Shown piece after piece: positions 1 through 10,012 of a stretch of 64,000 nucleotides of DNA. The translations under genes were made by a program, and so were the position numbers. Each line of letters begins with the position of its first letter. Position 1 is the first letter of the stretch. The DNA is from Suillus spraguei (Eukaryota > Basidiomycota > Agaricomycetes > Boletales > Suillaceae): contig JABCPU010000135.1 of the NCBI GenBank assembly GCA_016800925.1, positions 96,637-160,636 of the forward strand, read 5' to 3'. Below the pieces are notes generated by a model. The model was given only the letters and a program-made list of their open reading frames with translations. It searched no databases and was not told the origin of the DNA.

Positions 1-183
1 CCTGGCAGAGCCGTTCATGAGATATGTTATTTGCACATATTTACTTGGTCACCAGCGGCTGAGGTAACCGCGCCGATCGCCTAGTGACGCCAAAGGTATC
101 AGTAAACCCTTGAAATATAAATAAAAAGCCTAGGTATATAACTGCTGGTATACTTTGACTGTGCTTTGTTTCCTAGAAACAAT
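1..183. promoter_or_regulatory. Upstream region of the Ric8 gene
   Basis: No ORF is supported here. An AT-rich stretch, AATATAAATAAAAAGCC near 113-129, lies about 60 bp before the ATG and is the only TATA-like sequence. Whether an upstream gene ends near position 1 cannot be judged from this window. Confidence 0.3.
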
Positions 184-2277
184 ATGTCGGTTCTTCAGGT
201 GTACTCTTCTCTGTCGTCAAGCTCGCCAAGAGCTACGATATCACAAACACTTCAATCAATTGCTAGTATGTCTCAATCTTATGTTATGGCTAACTACTTC
301 AATCTAGTTTTTTAGGTGCTCCTCCCATCGATCCCCCTTCTTGTAAAGTACTCATCCAGCTCATCATAAATGATCTTCAGGCTGTCATTATCGATGGCTC
401 CCCCAGCCGTTTAATCAGAGATGGTTTGCTCACTCTATTAGATTTATATGCTCCATACTGATCCCATGTCAATCGCAGACGCATTTCCCGCTCTTTCTGC
501 CGTCAAGGGACTTGGAAAATTCCCCCACGGTGCACAAGTCCTTGCATCAGTTTCCAACCTTAAATGTCTTATGACGCTTGCTATGAATCTCGAAACTGCT
601 CATGATGCATCGAATGAAGCTTTGAAGTGTGTTGCCAACACCTTACTCCTTAGTGAACCCGCTCGCACCAGGTTGCTGAGTCAAGAAATCGATGGAGGAA
701 ATATCTGTGTCGACCTACTCCAGGTCAGAGCCCATCACACTGTGTGTTTTGCATTCAACCCATTTTTTTTTAGAAATCTGCAACACCCGAGAACATATTT
801 CTCTCGTCCAGGATCCTCTTTCTCTGTACTGTATCCCCCCATCAATCTGCTTCCTTCATTGAATCTATCGTTGAGACAAAACGCGCCAACTGTCCTGGAA
901 ATGGAACAATACTCGATATTATTGCCCTTAAGTTGGATGATTTAGTTGTATCCATGCAAGCTGGAATAAACATGTCCCGAGATGCGATGACAGATCTCCT
1001 AAAGCTCACCTTCAATATCCTGGTACATTATCCCAAAGTCGGTCACTTCTTTTTTAACCACAATTACCAACTCTCAATCGCGTTATAGCTGGCTCCCTCC
1101 GAGGTGCAGTCTCCCGGAACAGTTCCTGTAGACCAAAAGGTAATGGGAGATTTCTGGAATTCGCGGCTTGACGGGTGAGTGCCTTGTCGTAATCTTACCA
1201 CAGTATCTCACACGGTATTGCAGCATCCTACCCCCACTTCTTCGTGCCTTTCAGACTATCCCTCTTTCCTCTCCAAATCCTCTTACACCACCGTTGACTC
1301 ACGTCATTCATTCGCTAATTACCATCCCTGTCGACGCGTCATCTCGTGCGATATGGTTCGGTACTCGTCTAGATTCACATTCGACTACCCCACAGCCGAG
1401 TTCCCCTGAGTCCACTACCTCTTCTTTGGCTGGTTCAAGCCATGATAACCAATTAACACTCAAGGAGCCAAAGGCCAGGCATATTGAACGCGCCATATCG
1501 TCTGTCATTTCAGCCGGTCGCCGTTCGTTCTGTCGCTCTCCACGTTCGGACTCGTCTTCCGCTGCCGACTGCGCTTCACGCGCTTATGAACTCCTAGACA
1601 CGACCCTTGCTCATTTTCTTCCAGGTGATATCGATCCGGATGATCCCTCAGTGCAAGATCTGTGCAAGATTGATGGAAACGCGTCCCTGGATGAAATCCT
1701 GTGCCCGCTTGTTCTACTTATAACACGATTCTGTCTTGGTGACGACGATGCCAAGACAAGAATAAGACAGTGGTTAGTGCCTGAAAATTTGGACAGGACA
1801 CATCCTTTGGAGAAGAGAGCAGATCTTTTGGGTCGGTGCTTGAGGCTCCTTGCATCTGTCTATCACAGCAGGTTGAAGGACGCTATGGGAGAAATGTTGT
1901 ATGCAATGTGTGATTCAAATGGTATGTAATATGCAGCTCCCGTTGGTTATATTTACAAATGAAATTTAGCTACATCCCTTGCTGGTTATTTCGGATACGG
2001 CAACGTTGCTGGTTTCCTTTATCACAAAGGCGTTGTCAGTGCACCGCTTGTCAGTGCAGGCTCAGGCGCACCACCGACTACTGTGTCAGGTTTACCCATC
2101 AACCCCATCACTGGCACCGTTGAGCATCCCTCGAGAACCATCGACATGACTGATGAAGAGAAGGAACACGAAGCGGAGAAGTTGTTTGTGTTATTTGATC
2201 GGCTGGAGAAAACTGGTGCGCTACCTCCGAGCCAGAATCCCTATCGCAAGGCATTTCAAGAGGGTAAAATGGGTTGA
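184..2277 (+). CDS. ric8: Ric8/synembryn-type G-alpha chaperone and exchange factor, seven exons
   Basis: Ric8 proteins chaperone G-alpha subunits and act on them as non-receptor guanine nucleotide exchange factors, in the cytosol and at the plasma membrane. I read seven exons: 184-265, 316-423, 479-723, 774-1022, 1089-1174, 1224-1921 and 1970-2277. All six introns are 48-66 nt, GT..AG, and the phases join to 591 codons, the usual length for the family. The N-terminal half has helical-repeat character (KCLMTLAMNLETAHDA, SNEALKCVANTLLLS). The C-terminal part carries the family-typical FGYGNVAGFLYHKGVV and MTDEEKEHEAEKLFVLF blocks. The ATG at 184 is chosen because exon 1 joins in phase through a GTATGT donor at 266. 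No stop or indel interrupts the model. It converges on the nucleolin-like gene with 224 bp between stops. Confidence 0.87.
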
Positions 2278-2501
2278 TCTCAGTAGCAACAGTAGACACG
2301 AAGTTATTAAGGGCTTGCGAGTAGCTTACCGATACCATCCCTCGGTTTGATTTCCTTACACATTTAATGAAGTATGATAGATCAAGTTGCCAACTGCAGT
2401 ATAGAACAGAACAGTGTACATATGTATGTACGAAAGATATGCAACAACTAAGGCCACACGAAGAGTGGGAAGTCATAATTTTTGGGGTAGCACTGTGCGG
2501 T
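2278..2501. other. Shared 3' region between two convergent genes
   Basis: This 224 bp AT-rich spacer separates the stop of the Ric8 gene from the stop of the minus-strand RRM gene, so it must contain both 3' UTRs and both polyadenylation signals. I see no coding potential and no clear hairpin. Confidence 0.5.
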
Positions 2502-4364
2502 CTAATCGAAAGTGATCTTTGACCCCTCAAACTGAGTGACGGCTCCAGTGCGTGCGCCTCCTCGACCTCTGCCACCACCCCTTCCACCGCGGTCACCACC
2601 TCGGCCGCGTCCTCTCCCACCACGGTCACCACCAAACCCGCCGCGTCCACGTCCGCGGTCACCGCCGCCGAACCCACCGCGTCCACGACCTCGGTCACCG
2701 AATCCACCACGACCTCCACCCCGTCCACCCCCAGCGTTGTCTCTTGGTTGGGAATAGTCCAAGCGAAGGCTGCGGCCATCAAGCTCATAACCCTGCAGCT
2801 GTCCGTAGGCTGTCTGTGCGGCCTCCAGAGCACTAAACTCGACATAGGCAAAACCTTTCGGCCTTCCCGACTCACGATCCGTCGGAACACGAACGCTTTT
2901 AACGTCGCCGTGCTCGCCAAAAACTTCCCAAAGTTGGTCCTCGTTAACACCAAAGCTAAGATTCCCAACAAAGAGGACGCTTGATACTGGGCTCGGCATG
3001 TCACCAAAAGACTTCGCCCGGTTTTCACGGACAGCGGTTTTATCCGGGGGAGTGCTTTTGTCAATATTAACGGATCGCCCATCAATATCTTTGCCATTCA
3101 TTTGGAGAGCCTTTACAACCGCATCTGCGGATGTGAAGTGAACATAGCCAAAGCCACGCGACTTTCCGGTCGCGCGATCCGTCTGCACTTGAGCAGAAAC
3201 AATTTCGCCGCAGGAGGCAAATTCCTGTGCAAGCCAGTCGTTGTCGACATTCCATGATAGCCGGCCAACGAAAATACTTTTCGTTTCCTCAGTCGACACG
3301 CTAAGAGCGGTATTGCTATCGACCAATTTTACCTTTTTTGGGGGAACGGATGGCTCTGCTTCTGCTTTGCGCTTAGTCCCTGTAGGCCATTCAGATTGAT
3401 GAATGACTACTACAATCAATAACTTACCCTTCGCAGGCGGTACCTCGGCGCCCTTGTCCCCATCCTGATCTGACGAACTCTCGTCGCTTGGAGAAGAATC
3501 GGAAGAATTGCCACTTTCTTTACCCTTCCCCTTTTTGTCGGCTGGGACACCGGCGGGTTTTTCATCATCCGATGAGTCATCAGAGTCCGAGATAGGGGCA
3601 AGTTGCTTGGGTTGTTCATCCTCTGAAGAGGAGTCCGAGGACTCGTCACTTGATTCGGATGCTTTTGAAATTGATGCTTTGAGTGCTCCCTATAGAAATT
3701 GAATGAAGGTCGAAAGACTGGAAAAATAAATACATACAGCCTTAGCCAAAATCTCCTTGGGTGATATTGGTAATTTGACTTTCTTTGCCGGCAAGGTGGT
3801 GACTTTTGCTGCCTTGCTCTTATCCGTCTTTTTGCCTGAAGACCAAGACAAAAAATTAGGTTGGGCGGAGACTAGTGCCATTAAGCACTTACCATTAGCA
3901 GGTTGGACATCCTGCATCTCTACGTCCTTGTCACCGACTTCATCTGATGAGCTCTCGTCGCTCGACGACGAATCAGAAGAATCACTACTCTCCACTTTAC
4001 CCTTTCCCTTTTTGCCGGCTAGAGTGCTAGTAGGCTTTTTTTCTTCTGGTGAATCGTCAGAGTCCGACATAAGCGCAGTTTTTTTGGGTTGTTCGTCTTC
4101 CGAAGAAGAGTCTGAGGAATCGTCAGATGATTCGTCTTTGGAATGCTTAACGGGAGTCTTTCCATTCGATGCTTCGAGTACTTTCTATGGGGGTTGGATA
4201 AAGGTCAGGAGGGGACGAGTAACGAAAGGAATACATACGGCCTTGGCCAAAATCTCCTTGGGTGACGCTAACGACTTTGCTTTTGCGGGTGAGACGGCGG
4301 CTGGCTTGACACCCTTGGCCTTATCTGCTGCCTTCTTGTCTGCCTTCTTGTCCGATTTTGCCAT
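2502..4364 (-). CDS. Nucleolin-like protein (Nsr1/Gar2 type): acidic serine tracts, two RRMs, RGG tail; five exons
   Basis: Nucleolin-type proteins bind pre-rRNA in the nucleolus and support processing of the small-subunit rRNA. Exons on the minus strand are 4364-4239, 4184-3893, 3835-3738, 3689-3428 and 3379-2502. Introns are 48-57 nt GT..AG, and the sum is 552 codons including the stop (551 aa). Order: lysine-rich N-terminus, two acidic S/D/E blocks (about residues 50-135 and 175-255), RRM1 (about 294-370; RNP2 IFVGRL, RNP1 KSRGFGYVHF), RRM2 (about 392-468; LFVGNL, RPKGFAYVEF), then an RGG/GRGG-rich tail to about 535 and a short ITFD end. The SPKEILAKA motif occurs twice, each time at a 3' exon end followed by an acidic block, so the N-terminus looks internally duplicated. 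MAK at 4364 is taken as the start; an in-frame ATG three codons upstream (4373) is possible. Confidence 0.88.
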
Positions 4365-4510
4365 GGTGTACAAGTGAGGGATACAGATATGCGATGTAAG
4401 AAGTCCAAAATTTTGGCTGGATAAGCACGTGAGCCATTCTGATTAAGGGCAGGTTAAAGACTTGGAATGCGTTGCGATGTGTGCCAATCAATTCCTTCAG
4501 CACTACGGCA
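4365..4510. promoter_or_regulatory. Divergent promoter between nucleolin-like and Rab escort genes
   Basis: Only 146 bp separate the two divergent start codons, so both genes must share this promoter. A CACGTG palindrome (E-box class, bound by bHLH factors in fungi) sits at 4426-4431, near the middle. No clear TATA box is seen. Co-regulation of the two genes is an inference from geometry. Confidence 0.5.
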
Positions 4511-6178
4511 ATGGATAATCACTTTGACGTTATCGTACTTGGCACCGGTCTGACCGAATCTATAACTGCTGCGTGAGCAAAATTGAAATTCGCGCACCAT
4601 GTTCTTGTACTCAGTAGGAACCTATCAGTGCTCTCTCCAAAGCTGGTTTCAAAGTCGCACATATTGACCCCAATCCATATTATGGTGCAGACCAAGCATC
4701 CCTCTCATTAGATGAACTCGTGCAGTGGGTTGATCACTGCAAAGAGGACAATCATTCCGTCACTCATTATGGTGAAGTCCCACCTCATGCGAGACAGTAC
4801 TCAGTCTCATTGGCCCCTTCGGTCATTCCATCAATCGGCCCTTTCATTTCGTCCCTCATTGCGTCCGGCGTTTCTCGCTACGGATCTTTCAAGCTCCTTA
4901 GTCGTGTTGTCATTTATGACGCTGGCATATTGAAAGATGTTCCTCAGAGCAAAGATGACATCTTTCAGAGCAAGGCGATGAGTCTCTTAGAGAAGAGGAG
5001 GGTCACGCGTTTCCTAATGTTTGCTGCTGGAGAATTCGAGAATAGCAAGGAGCTGCACGACCAAGAAAATTCTCCCTTGCTTGATTTCTTGCAGAGTATT
5101 TTTTTGCTCAGTGAAGCAACCGCTCGCACCATTACCTATGCCCTGGGATATTGCTGTTTTATTTCAGAAACGACTCTTCCCGCTCTGTATCGTATCCGCG
5201 CTTACCTGAAGGGATCTGGTCGCTATGGGCCGTCCTCATTTCTCGTTGGCTACTACGGTGGCTCGGGCGAAATCGCACAAGGTTTTTGCCGCGCAGCTGC
5301 CGTGAGGGGAGGTGTGTATATTCTGGGACGATCCATTACAAGAATCTCGTCTGTCGATCCCACCGCGCCAGAATATCCCGTTTTGACATCAGGTCCACCC
5401 CAGTTCGCTGTTGAAGTGGACGACTTTCCAGACCGTCTTCACTGTCGATGCCTGATATCGGCGACTACTCTTCTACCAGGTCACCTTCGCACTCTAGCAC
5501 ATCTGATTCGTCCGAGTATTTCGTCCCGCAGCTCTCCGCAGCCATTTGCAATGGCGCGATGTATCGCAATTGTTGATGGACCAATCACTTTACCTTTGGA
5601 CACTGAGGATTCCGGAGCGTCAGAAGCGTCGGATTCTTCACTTCTTGTCTTTCCGCCTGGGTCGTTGAACGGGGGATCGGCGATTTCTACTGTGCATGTT
5701 ATGACAGCAGGTCCAGGTACAATGTCGGCCCCTTCTGGCAAAGGTATGGTTGTTCTTCAATTCATGATTAGTAGTACCTCAATTCATTTTAGGAATCCTG
5801 TACATTTCAATGCCTCTTGCCACTAATTCCGTTCATTCGGCTGAGATTCTTTTACGCCCTTATCTAACAGCTGTTCTCGTATTGTTTCGGGCTGAGCAAC
5901 AGGAGCAGACAAGATTGATTTGTTCTACATTCTATATGCAAGAACTTGCCTCGTGTACATCCAGCACCTCAGATTCATTGGTAGGGCTGCTGGCTGTGCC
6001 TTCATTAAGCCCACATACAACACAAGGGGTAGATGAAGCTGCAATAGTTGCAGAGGCTATTTTCAGGAAGGCAGTATTTTCTCTTAATAGAGAGATCAAA
6101 GAAGGATGTGAGCAATGTGTGTTTTGGCCTTTGTTAGCTGAGATGGAGGAGGGAGAAGATAATAATGTGCAGTGGTAG
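4511..6178 (+). CDS. mrs6: Rab escort protein (Rab geranylgeranyltransferase component A, GDI superfamily), three exons
   Basis: Rab escort proteins present newly made Rab GTPases to geranylgeranyltransferase and then deliver the prenylated Rab to membranes. Exons are 4511-4572, 4629-5743 and 5793-6178; the two introns (56 and 49 nt) join in phase to 520 aa. The N-terminus FDVIVLGTGLTES followed by KAGFKVAHIDPNPYYG is the dinucleotide-fold signature of the GDI/REP superfamily. A central SSFLVGYYGGSGEIAQGFCR block and a late YISMPLATNS strand also fit. ES after GTGLT and the length favour REP (yeast Mrs6) over Rab GDI, which is nearer 450 aa. No frameshifts. This is the last intact host gene in the window; transposon DNA begins about 115 bp after its stop. 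Confidence 0.83.
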
Positions 6179-6293
6179 AACACACATACATATGTAGTAT
6201 GAGGGACCTGCTTGTTTAGGAAGAAGTATTGTACAATCTTTTGAGAGAGGCAAACTAGGATTGTTGCCACAGCTCTCACAAGGTCATATGAAG
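6179..6293. other. 3' flank of the Rab escort gene
   Basis: Short non-coding AT-rich stretch, presumably the 3' UTR, ending where an LTR begins at 6294. No further feature is visible. Confidence 0.4.
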
Positions 6294-6893
6294 TGTTACA
6301 GCAGAGTTATGTAGCAATGAGATTTATTCAGCTGAGGAAAATATCATAAATTAGGTTCCAGTGCAAGAACCACACATAGTCAAGTATCACAGAATTTTTC
6401 CAAAAGTAATTGCAACGAGGAATTCTTGTACTGAATTTGCAAAGAATCTTGCTATTTTTCAATATATTGATATGCAGTTGGTCAGGACCTGTGTTAACAA
6501 AGTCTGAATGTAGTTCTGAGGCCTTTCTTGCTTATGCTTAACATCAAGGGACAGTCCAAAGGTATAACCTAAGGCTGAAAGATGTTTCACAAGTCAAGAG
6601 GATCAAAGATGCAAGTCAAGACACTAGATTGCATAGAACTAGCTTAGGGAAATACAGCTGGTAACTCTGGATTTATATATGTCCAGTAAAGATGGGTTTA
6701 GCACTGGTCTCCTGGTAATACAGCATATAGCAAGATGAAAAAGGAAAATGATCAACTACTCAAAAGGGAAAAGTGGTATGATATGGAAAATCAGCCAATA
6801 GCAAAAAGGACATATATGATGTCATAAAATAAAAGTAATGGTGATGATGGGAAAAACAACAGAATCCAGTGTATCATATGTATGGTTGTAACA
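6294..6893 (-). repeat. Diverged C-like LTR, 3' LTR of a minus-strand gypsy relic
   Basis: The sequence runs TGTTACAGCAG...GGTTGTAACA, with the TG..CA-type ends of an LTR. On the minus strand it is preceded by a polypurine run AAGGGGGTAA, the same as the tract before the family C right LTR at 18207-18219. About 600 bp and strongly diverged from the 475 bp C copies; no partner LTR or target duplication was found. Confidence 0.6.
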
Positions 6894-8306
6894 TTACCCC
6901 CTTACTAGATTTCAAAGTCACTAGCTTCATCATCACAGATGAATATCTTCAGTAAGATGCTTGGGGTCAACCTCACTCTTATCTCTGGGAAGTCCTACAT
7001 AGGATTCCCTGTCTGCTTCCATCACTTCTGTATGCCCTCTAAATGCAGGGCAGTGCTCCTTCGCATGTCCTGAACTATATGCCAAACAGAGTAGGCACCT
7101 ATAGCTAGGACAATGGATTGCTTCATGGTTATACCCATGGCAATGAGAACATATTTTGTAGGTATAGTTGAATGGAAGGATGCTAGGAATATTTGATAAC
7201 ACTGATGAGGGAAGAGAAGCTTTGTCAAATGTATCATTGCTACTATCATCTGCTTCCAATTTAGCAGCTCATTGCTGGGCATACACCTCACCCAGTATCA
7301 GCCTGGCATCCTCCCATTCTAAGTGCATCCTCAATGAAATCTCCAGCTGGCCTATAAGAGTGTGGAGCAGTATCAATGCAATGTAAGATAGTTTGAAAAT
7401 TTTCAGCATTAAGGCCTGCTGTGATGAAGTCTACCTGAGTTTGACAGATAGTATGGATACAACAGAGGATACTGCAGGATGGTTATCAACAGTATCACAT
7501 AGTTGATGGATATGAAGATTCTGTAAAAAACATTTCATATGGAGTCAAGTGAGGGTAAAGGAGCAAGTTCTGTATGAAGAGCTATGACAGAGTGACTATC
7601 TTCAAGATAGTGACAATAGTGTTCATGGACATAAGGCGCATAGTGTGGTTCAAAAGATATCTGATTGTTATTGATGAGGCATTGTATAGGAACAAGGGCA
7701 ATTTTGGGAACTTTGATGATGGAAGGCATGGTTAGAATCTTGGGTGTTTTTATAGAAAAAAGATGGATGACACTTCTTATATATGGTGAAAATTGAAGTG
7801 GAGTTGCAGAGGTTAGATTCTGGTTCACGTGAATTTTCAGCTGATGAATATCCCTTCCATTTGACAATGAATCATTATTGATTGGCTGTTCCTTTATGAT
7901 TTAGAATTGCTTTGACTTCAAATTCTTCTTCTCCTTCTATTAGGTTAGGTTGTGGGAATAGGAAGTTCAGTCTGTGGATGTTGTTTTTGTAATGGAATGA
8001 TAAAAAAGTGGCATGGAAAACTGGGTGAATCTTCTATTGCTTTGGAAGTTCTAGTTGGTATGTAAGGGGTGATAAGACTTTGATGAATCTAAAGAGTCCT
8101 TCCTATTTTAAAGCCAATTTTTGGTGAGAGTAACAGAGTTTGAGGTTCTTGGCTTCTAGCTGAACTCTATCTCCTCATTTCCAGGGTTTGAATCTAGAAT
8201 GAATTTGGTTCTTCATTATCTGTCTGAGAGTTCAAGGGTTTCTTCTTGATGGTGTTAGAGCATCTTTAGTTTTGCTTCTACAGCAGGAATGTGAGAGTTT
8301 GGGGGT
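6894..8306 (-). pseudogene. Decayed minus-strand Ty3/gypsy element: integrase C-terminus and third ORF
   Basis: Reading the minus strand from 8306 downward, 8300-8100 resembles the integrase tail of family C (FKPWK then GDRVQLEAKNLKL), followed near 8080-7900 by KIHPVFHA-like and chromodomain-leading sequence (EFEVKAILNHKG). Next comes a relic of the family C third ORF, best preserved at 7160-7060. There the tandem knuckle pattern CX2CX4HX4C, four residues, CX2CX6HX4C is still complete (CSHCHGYNHEAIHC and CLLCLAYSSGHAKEHC). Stops and frameshifts are frequent throughout. The element is cut at its upstream end by a B-type LTR fragment. This copy is much more diverged from the other C elements than they are from each other, so it is probably older. 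Confidence 0.65.
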
Positions 8307-8645
8307 TGTAACAACTTGGAAAAATTGCTAGCTGCTTAGAAGCCCAATTTTCCAATGAGTTGTCCTAAAAGGTCATAACTAAAGTCACAGGGGCTTGGCC
8401 TCAGCTCATACACTGTGCCTCTAATTTTGTATGAAGTCCAAGGGGGAGTTCTGGTGAAGTCCAGAGGGGAAGTCCAAAGGAACTCTGGGGCTGGATTGCT
8501 CAATAAAGCACTGATAGACTTCCAGAGGAGCACAGAAAACCATGCTGGAACTATTTCTGAAGGACAGGGAATAAAGGTAAGACTACTGGAACAAGTCCCA
8601 AGTAGAATGGATGGAGGATAAACTACTAGACAAAGTCTGGAGCAG
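8307..8645 (-). repeat. B-type LTR, first part (interrupted)
   Basis: Begins TGTAACAACTTGG and follows the B-type LTR consensus (GGCTTGGCCTCAGCTC, GTGAAGTCCAG). It stops at 8645, where an A LTR is inserted. The B sequence resumes at 19119 (GGCAGGGTAGGAG). B LTRs are reverse complements of an A-like LTR, so the transcriptional sense is minus. Confidence 0.65.
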
Positions 8646-8963
8646 TATCATATACCATACATCTGATCTCAGATCAGATCGATCCTGCTTCCATCCGGTC
8701 CACAAATCCTCTTTGGACCACTCATCTGAAAGTTCCTACTTCTCGCACTCTAACTCCATTGTGGACGTCTGTGTCTACCTCCTTTTGGCAATCCTCCTGT
8801 CTCCAGTATTCTGGCTATGTATATTTCTATCCTGCTTATTGATCCATTACCTATGTTTCATTTCTGACTCGTGCTTACTGATCCACTGTGTAGTTACTAA
8901 TAGACTTCCATTATACATTGTACATAGCCCTTGGTCCCAGACTCGTTGATTATCCATGCCAGT
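8646..8963 (+). repeat. A-type LTR, 5' part (interrupted by C element)
   Basis: Starts TATCATATACCATAC (TGTCATATAC in other copies) and matches A LTRs to GATTATCCATGCCAGT. The remaining part is at 18695-19118, ending GTCTTAACA. Flanks AGCAG (8641-8645) and GGCAG (19119-19123) are a plausible target duplication with one mismatch, inside the B LTR. Confidence 0.7.
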
Positions 8964-9438
8964 TGTTACAGTTGTACGTGCCCCTATTCATTTTCTCTTT
9001 GTCTCCTTACTTGTATATCATGTCACATGACTCTGACTCATATGCTCAATGCATCTGTACTATAGTTGCCTTCCCTATTTGGATACGCACTTACTTTCCC
9101 ACGCCTCTCTTGGTCTGTGCGCACATATTGGTCTATTTAAGCACGTTGTACTTGTAGTAGATTCTTTACTTTAATCTTACTGGGTTTTACCTGGAACTTC
9201 CTTTGCTTAGGTCTCCAACCTAAGTTGTCTTGAATCGTCTCTAAGTCTAAGCACTCCTTAGCCTTAGTCTCTATTCTCGTAGAACCTCTTAGACTTGTCT
9301 TTGAGGCCGAACCCTTGATTGTACTCGGAACACGTTCCTTGTACTTTCACCTTGTCCTCTTCTGGACATTGTAAGAACCTCCCAGCAGACTGACTGTGTC
9401 TTTTCACTGTCGCTGGTGACGCCACCCCAGTTGTAACA
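8964..9438 (+). repeat. Left LTR of family C copy 1
   Basis: Runs TGTTACAGTTG...GTTGTAACA. A TATTTAA box at 9134-9140 is followed by ACTTTAATCTT at 9168-9178, the predicted 5' end of the transcript. By eye it differs from the right LTR at only a few sites, for example GTGACG versus GTGATG near the end. Confidence 0.9.
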
Positions 9439-9439
9439 A

Positions 9440-9450
9440 AAGATTAAAGT
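9440..9450 (+). promoter_or_regulatory. Self-priming primer binding site, family C
   Basis: AAGATTAAAGT, one base inside the LTR, is the exact reverse complement of ACTTTAATCTT at 9168-9178 in the same LTR. No TGG, which would pair with a tRNA 3' CCA end, is present. This is the arrangement of Tf1-type elements, where the first 11 nt of the mRNA fold back as primer. Confidence 0.75.
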
Positions 9451-10012
9451 CCATTTTGATCGTTGACTATCCAGTCTTCGACCCCAAACCCTGGTTGCTT
9501 AGATAAGCAGATAAGCATACACGTACGCTCAACTGATTGTCAAGAGAAGCCCTCTGACAGAAGACAAGCCCTGACGGACAGCAAGACAGCGCGTGTAGGC
9601 ACCGAGAAAGTATAAACTCACCAGACGAATCGCCAAATATGACGACCAAAGACTTTGAATACAAAATCGGTCAGCCAGCCGGTTTTGATGGAGATCGCGA
9701 CAATTCTCGCAAATTTATCGAATCATGCAATCTACACTTTGACATCAATGAAAAGCTTTACACCACCGACAAACAGAAGATCATCTTCATAACATCTTTT
9801 ATGACGGAGAGAAATGCCAAATCTTGGAAAGAGCAATTCCTTGACCATGCTCAATCAACCGACACCTCTGGACAAAAAGTTGGTTATGGGACAATGGTGG
9901 ATTTTATGAAAAGCTTCAAGGAAGCCTTTGAACCAGTGGATACCAAAGGAACCGCACTCACGAAACTCAGGGATCTCAAACAAGGAAGTGGAGATCTTCA
10001 CACTTACATTGC

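Noticed and set aside
2108..3097. 329-codon minus-strand ORF overlapping the RRM gene
   Set aside because: It is an alternative frame of the GC-rich RGG/RRM exon; the 2502-3379 frame has clear RNP motifs and joins upstream exons in phase.
9439..9460. Conventional tRNA primer site for family C
   Set aside because: No TGG after the LTR, and no tRNA 3' end is evident; the 11 nt self-complement explains it better.
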